This document shows positions 60,826 through 64,000 of a stretch of DNA of 64,000 bases, piece after piece. The DNA is from Pseudobdellovibrionaceae bacterium. GTDB lineage: Bacteria; Bdellovibrionota; Bdellovibrionia; Bdellovibrionales; Bdellovibrionaceae. The stretch lies in the NCBI GenBank assembly GCA_030158485.1, contig JAOASS010000009.1, positions 1-64,000 of the forward strand, read 5' to 3'. Numbering within the stretch: the stretch's first letter is position 1; each line of letters opens with the position of its first letter. The translations under genes and the position numbers were made by a program. A model generated the notes under the pieces. That model did not search any database, was not told where the DNA came from, and saw only the letters and a list, made by a program, of their open reading frames with translations.

Positions 60826-63578
60826 CTTAAAGCCTCTACACATTTTGGGCAGACTCCGGGAAGTTTAACTTCTTTTCCTATTTCAGTCGAATAGACCCAG
60901 CATCTTTCGCATTTTTCACCGTCTGCTTTTATCGTTTCTAAATTGTAGGGTCCTTCTTTCAAGTCCACAACTGAAACAATAAAAAACTCCCTTAAATCTT
61001 GAATTTTTTTAAGGGCTTGAAAAACGGCACTGTCAACTTGGATTTTAACATGCGCTTCTAAACTTGAGCCAATTGTTTTTATAGAACGAAGTTCTTCCAG
61101 TTTTTTTTGAACATCACTTCGAATTTTTAACGCTTTTTCGAAATTGTCTGCAACAGCCTGATTTTTCCATTCAGCAGGTAGAGTGGGATAGTCTTCCAAT
61201 AAAACACTTTCAAGCTTTTTCCCTGGAAAGTAGCTGTAAACTTCTTCACTTAAAAAAGTTGTAATGGGAGTCATGAGTTTCATTAAAATAGAAGTCATTT
61301 CGAAAATAACTGTTTGTGATCCACGGCGCGCTGTGCCCGTTGATTTCCAAGTATAAAGACGATCTTTTAAAACGTCTAAATAGGTAGCAGATAGGGTCAC
61401 AGTAAAGAACTGATTCAGGGCATGATAAACTTTGTGAAACTCAAAATGATCATAAGCTTGAGTAATCTGTTCATAAAGCAAGGCTGTCTGATGAAGAGCC
61501 CACTGATCAATATCAGTCAGGTCCTTGTATTGAATTGAATCAGTTACAGGATTGAAGTCTGCAATCGCCCCTAGAACGTAGCGAAAAGTATTTCTGAATC
61601 GTCTATAGACTTCAGTGACTCGAGCCAAGTCCTCTTTGCCATAAGGAACATCTTGTCCATAGTCTGCAGATGAAACCCACAAGCGCAAAATTTCTGCGCC
61701 ATTCTGATTGGCGATATCCATTGGGTCGACAACATTGCCAACAGATTTACTCATTTTGTAACCTTTTGTGTCGGTTACGAATCCATGGGTCAAAAGATTT
61801 TTATATGGAGGCACCCCATTAACAGCTTGGGATGCAAGCATTGAAGTATTAAACCAACCTCTGTGTTGATCGGAGCCCTCTAGGTAGAGGTCTGCTGGGA
61901 ACTGCATGCCTTCACGACGTTTTAAGACAACGGCATGTGAAACACCTGAATCGAACCAAACATCTAAAATATCTTTTCCGTGACGGAAGCCTTCTGAGCC
62001 AAAGTCTCCAACGGGCTTAAAATCCCCAATCACCGATTCCGGAGAAGCGGTTGTATAAGCTTCAATCCCGCCATTTGTTTCGATCAAATCGGCCACTTTC
62101 ATCATGATTTTCACATCAGCTAAGGGCTGACCTGTTTTTTTACAATAATAAAGAGGGATTGGGACACCCCAAATTCTTTGACGGCTCAGGCACCAATCAG
62201 GGCGTCCTTCCATCATGGCGACAAAACGTGCGCGCCCCCATTCTGGAAAGAATCCGACTTTTTCAAGGCTTTTGAGTGTTGATTTACGAAGATTATTTTT
62301 TTCTAAATCCAAACCTAAAAACCACTGCGGAGTTGTTCTAAAAATAAGTGGAGTTTTGCTTCTCCAGCAATGAGGATAAGAGTGTTCGATTTGTTTTACT
62401 GAAATTAACGACCCTAAAGTCTGTAGTTTTTCAACGATTAGGGGATTAGCTTTGAAAATATTCATTCCAGCCCATTCAGGGACTTCATCTGTAAAAGTTC
62501 CTGATTCGCTAACGGGACAGAGAACTGGTAATTGATATTTAAGCCCTACTTTGAAATCGTCAGCACCATGCCCCGGAGCTGTATGAACGGCTCCAGTTCC
62601 AGCTTCTTGAGTCACATGGTCCCCTAAGACAACAATCGAATCACGATCAATCCAAGGATGACGAGCTTTGCCAAGTTCCAGAGCTTGGCCTTTAAATTCA
62701 GATTTTATTGTGAGCTGAAGATTCACATCTTTTTCAAAAGCGTCTTTTAAGTTCTTTGCGATGATCAAATTTTCTTCGCCAGTTTCATAAACGCCATAAT
62801 CAAATTCAGGATGCAGACAAATTCCAACATTGGCCGGAATTGTCCAAGGAGTCGTTGTCCAAATCACAAGAGAAGTTGGCTTTTGAGGTTGACCTAATTT
62901 TTTTAAGGTAGCCGGATCTTCAATTTTAAATCTGACGTAAATCGCAGGACTTTTATGGTTGTGATACTCAATTTCAGCATCTGCTAATGCTGTTTTTAAG
63001 GTCCAATTCCAATAAACAGGTTTGACTCCTTGGTAAACCAATCCCTTTTCATACATACGAGCAAATTCACGAACACATTCCGCTTCATAATCAGCTGACA
63101 TAGTCATATAAGGGTGACCCCAGTCGGCGACAACACCTAGGCGTCGAAACTGCCCCATCTGATTTTCAATCCACTGGGAAGCCTCGGCCCTGCAAAGAGC
63201 TAGAATTTCATGATCAGTTTTAGTTTGTTTTTTTTCTTGAAGGTTTTTGAGAACTTTATGCTCGATGGGAAGTCCGTGACAATCCCAACCTGGAATAAAG
63301 GGAGCGTGATATCCACGCATATTTTTATACTTGATTACAAAATCTTTAAGGCATTTATTGAGTGTGTGCCCCATATGAATGGAACCGTTTGCGTAAGGAG
63401 GGCCGTCAGGAAGAGAAAATTTTTTCTTTCCTTTATTTTTTTCCATCACTTTTTGATAAATATTTTTTTCTTGCCAGTTTTTGATGATTTCTGGTTCTTT
63501 GATATGAAGGTTTCCCTTCATAGGAAATTCTGTTTGCGGTAAGCGAAGTGTTGATTTGTAATCAGGTTTTTCAGTCAT
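60822..63578 (-). CDS. ileS: Isoleucyl-tRNA synthetase
   Basis: Class Ia synthetase of 918 residues. HIGH-type motif PYANGSIHMGHTLNK near residue 60, editing domain with TTTPWTIPANVGI, KMSKS loop (KGYKMSKSVGNVVDP) near residue 600, anticodon-binding domain and a C-terminal zinc motif (CERCWVYS ... CPKC). Overlaps lspA by four bases at its end. Confidence 0.96.
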   Translation of the reverse strand: MTEKPDYKSTLRLPQTEFPMKGNLHIKEPEIIKNWQEKNIYQKVMEKNKGKKKFSLPDGPPYANGSIHMGHTLNKCLKDFVIKYKNMRGYHAPFIPGWDCHGLPIEHKVLKNLQEKKQTKTDHEILALCRAEASQWIENQMGQFRRLGVVADWGHPYMTMSADYEAECVREFARMYEKGLVYQGVKPVYWNWTLKTALADAEIEYHNHKSPAIYVRFKIEDPATLKKLGQPQKPTSLVIWTTTPWTIPANVGICLHPEFDYGVYETGEENLIIAKNLKDAFEKDVNLQLTIKSEFKGQALELGKARHPWIDRDSIVVLGDHVTQEAGTGAVHTAPGHGADDFKVGLKYQLPVLCPVSESGTFTDEVPEWAGMNIFKANPLIVEKLQTLGSLISVKQIEHSYPHCWRSKTPLIFRTTPQWFLGLDLEKNNLRKSTLKSLEKVGFFPEWGRARFVAMMEGRPDWCLSRQRIWGVPIPLYYCKKTGQPLADVKIMMKVADLIETNGGIEAYTTASPESVIGDFKPVGDFGSEGFRHGKDILDVWFDSGVSHAVVLKRREGMQFPADLYLEGSDQHRGWFNTSMLASQAVNGVPPYKNLLTHGFVTDTKGYKMSKSVGNVVDPMDIANQNGAEILRLWVSSADYGQDVPYGKEDLARVTEVYRRFRNTFRYVLGAIADFNPVTDSIQYKDLTDIDQWALHQTALLYEQITQAYDHFEFHKVYHALNQFFTVTLSATYLDVLKDRLYTWKSTGTARRGSQTVIFEMTSILMKLMTPITTFLSEEVYSYFPGKKLESVLLEDYPTLPAEWKNQAVADNFEKALKIRSDVQKKLEELRSIKTIGSSLEAHVKIQVDSAVFQALKKIQDLREFFIVSVVDLKEGPYNLETIKADGEKCERCWVYSTEIGKEVKLPGVCPKCVEALR

Positions 63579-63583
63579 TCTCT

Positions 63584-64000
63584 TTATTTATAGAGGGATC
63601 GGACTTTTTGGTAGCCAATTTTCACAAGCATCCGAAGAGCTTCTGAATCTGAAGACAAATTGAGCTCACTTTTGACTTCTCGAATCAAAATTTGAGTCAT
63701 TTCGTCGTAGCTAGGCGACTGAGTTGAAACATTCAGTTCTTTCGGAACAGGTTGAGACGAATTTCCATGTGTCGTTGTGGGGCCTTGATAAGGAGGTAGG
63801 GGCGCTTGATAGTGAGCAGTGGTTGAGCTCATTCCCGAGTTTGAAGTCATACTAGGAGCGTTCTGTTGTGGAGTTGGAGGTTTTTCTAAGTCACCCATAA
63901 TTCCAGCGAGATTTTTAAGTTCCGACTTAAAGCTTTGAAGACTTGGGCGGTCATTTTGTTCGGCAAACGGGGGAATGCTTGGCCCGGCAGAGCCCGTATT
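63584..64000 (-). CDS. Partial proline/glutamine-rich protein, cut by window edge
   Basis: The frame stays open to base 64000, so the N-terminus is outside the window; the Met at 63898 is probably internal. Low-complexity Pro/Gln/Ser/Thr linker followed by a C-terminal helix region (EMTQILIREVKSELNLSSDSEALRMLVKIGYQKVRSLYK), in which SSDSEALRMLVKIG resembles a ribbon-helix-helix pattern. Ends five bases before ileS, so probably in one operon. No family recognised. Confidence 0.6.
   Translation of the reverse strand, partial: NTGSAGPSIPPFAEQNDRPSLQSFKSELKNLAGIMGDLEKPPTPQQNAPSMTSNSGMSSTTAHYQAPLPPYQGPTTTHGNSSQPVPKELNVSTQSPSYDEMTQILIREVKSELNLSSDSEALRMLVKIGYQKVRSLYK

Noticed and set aside
1-64000. 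Prophage, insertion sequence, CRISPR array, tRNA or rRNA genes
   Set aside because: No integrase, transposase, capsid or terminase gene, no spaced direct repeats of CRISPR type, and no cloverleaf or rRNA-like sequence was recognised; the fibre-like gene alone does not make a prophage.

Overview
The window looks like chromosomal DNA from an AT-rich, motile, diderm bacterium, most probably a member of the Bdellovibrionota (Bdellovibrio or a relative). That placement is inferred from the gene set: an NVGIGT-repeat fibre-like surface protein, a menaquinone pathway (menF-menD-menH, menG), many lipobox proteins, an Mla-type lipid transporter, a sigma-54 style regulator and a full rod/hook/export flagellar operon. 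No database search was possible. No rRNA, tRNA, CRISPR array, integrase or transposase was recognised. Both edges cut through open reading frames: a fibre-like protein on the left and an unknown proline/glutamine-rich protein on the right.

Layout. 1-2 kb: the end of the fibre-like gene, then a gene-poor stretch with short degenerate repeats. 2-8 kb: chorismate and menaquinone block (aroC, menG/ubiE, DAHP synthase, menF, menD, menH). 8-18 kb: housekeeping and envelope genes (trypsin-like lipoprotein, proline iminopeptidase, adenosine deaminase, transketolase, mutY, agmatinase family, small secreted proteins, a lipoprotein metallophosphoesterase). 18-22.5 kb: a minus-strand set with an MpaA-like amidase, a HAD phosphatase, a histidine kinase with an eroded ATPase domain and an NtrC-family regulator. 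22.5-29 kb: glmU-glmS, an MltF-like transglycosylase, trmFO and a DUF721/DciA-like gene. 29-32 kb: an Mla/MCE operon (lipoprotein, mlaE, mlaF, mlaD).

32-48 kb holds the most striking region. A sigma-54-like -24/-12 element precedes a TTG-started TPR protein of about 900 residues, then a miniature NtrC-type protein with no receiver domain and no GAFTGA loop, then flgB-flgC-fliE-fliF-fliG-fliH-fliI-fliJ-motE-like-fliK-flgD-TIGR02530-flgE, ending at a clear intrinsic terminator. Most genes overlap or are a few bases apart. The longer junctions (motE/fliK, fliK/flgD, TIGR02530/flgE) each carry inverted repeats, and the one before flgE has three hairpins plus a small stem that would hold the Shine-Dalgarno sequence in its loop.

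48-59 kb is a long minus-strand run: Lgt-like protein, lipoprotein, yacG, HU, TonB-dependent receptor, rsgA, pfkA and a five-gene liv branched-chain amino acid transporter. 59-64 kb: a soluble HATPase (RsbW-like) protein, a small secreted protein, then ileS-lspA on the minus strand with the partial gene upstream.

Functionally the window joins quinone and aromatic supply, peptidoglycan precursor synthesis and recycling (glmU, glmS, MltF-like, MpaA-like), lipoprotein maturation (Lgt-like, LspA), outer-membrane lipid transport and flagellar assembly.
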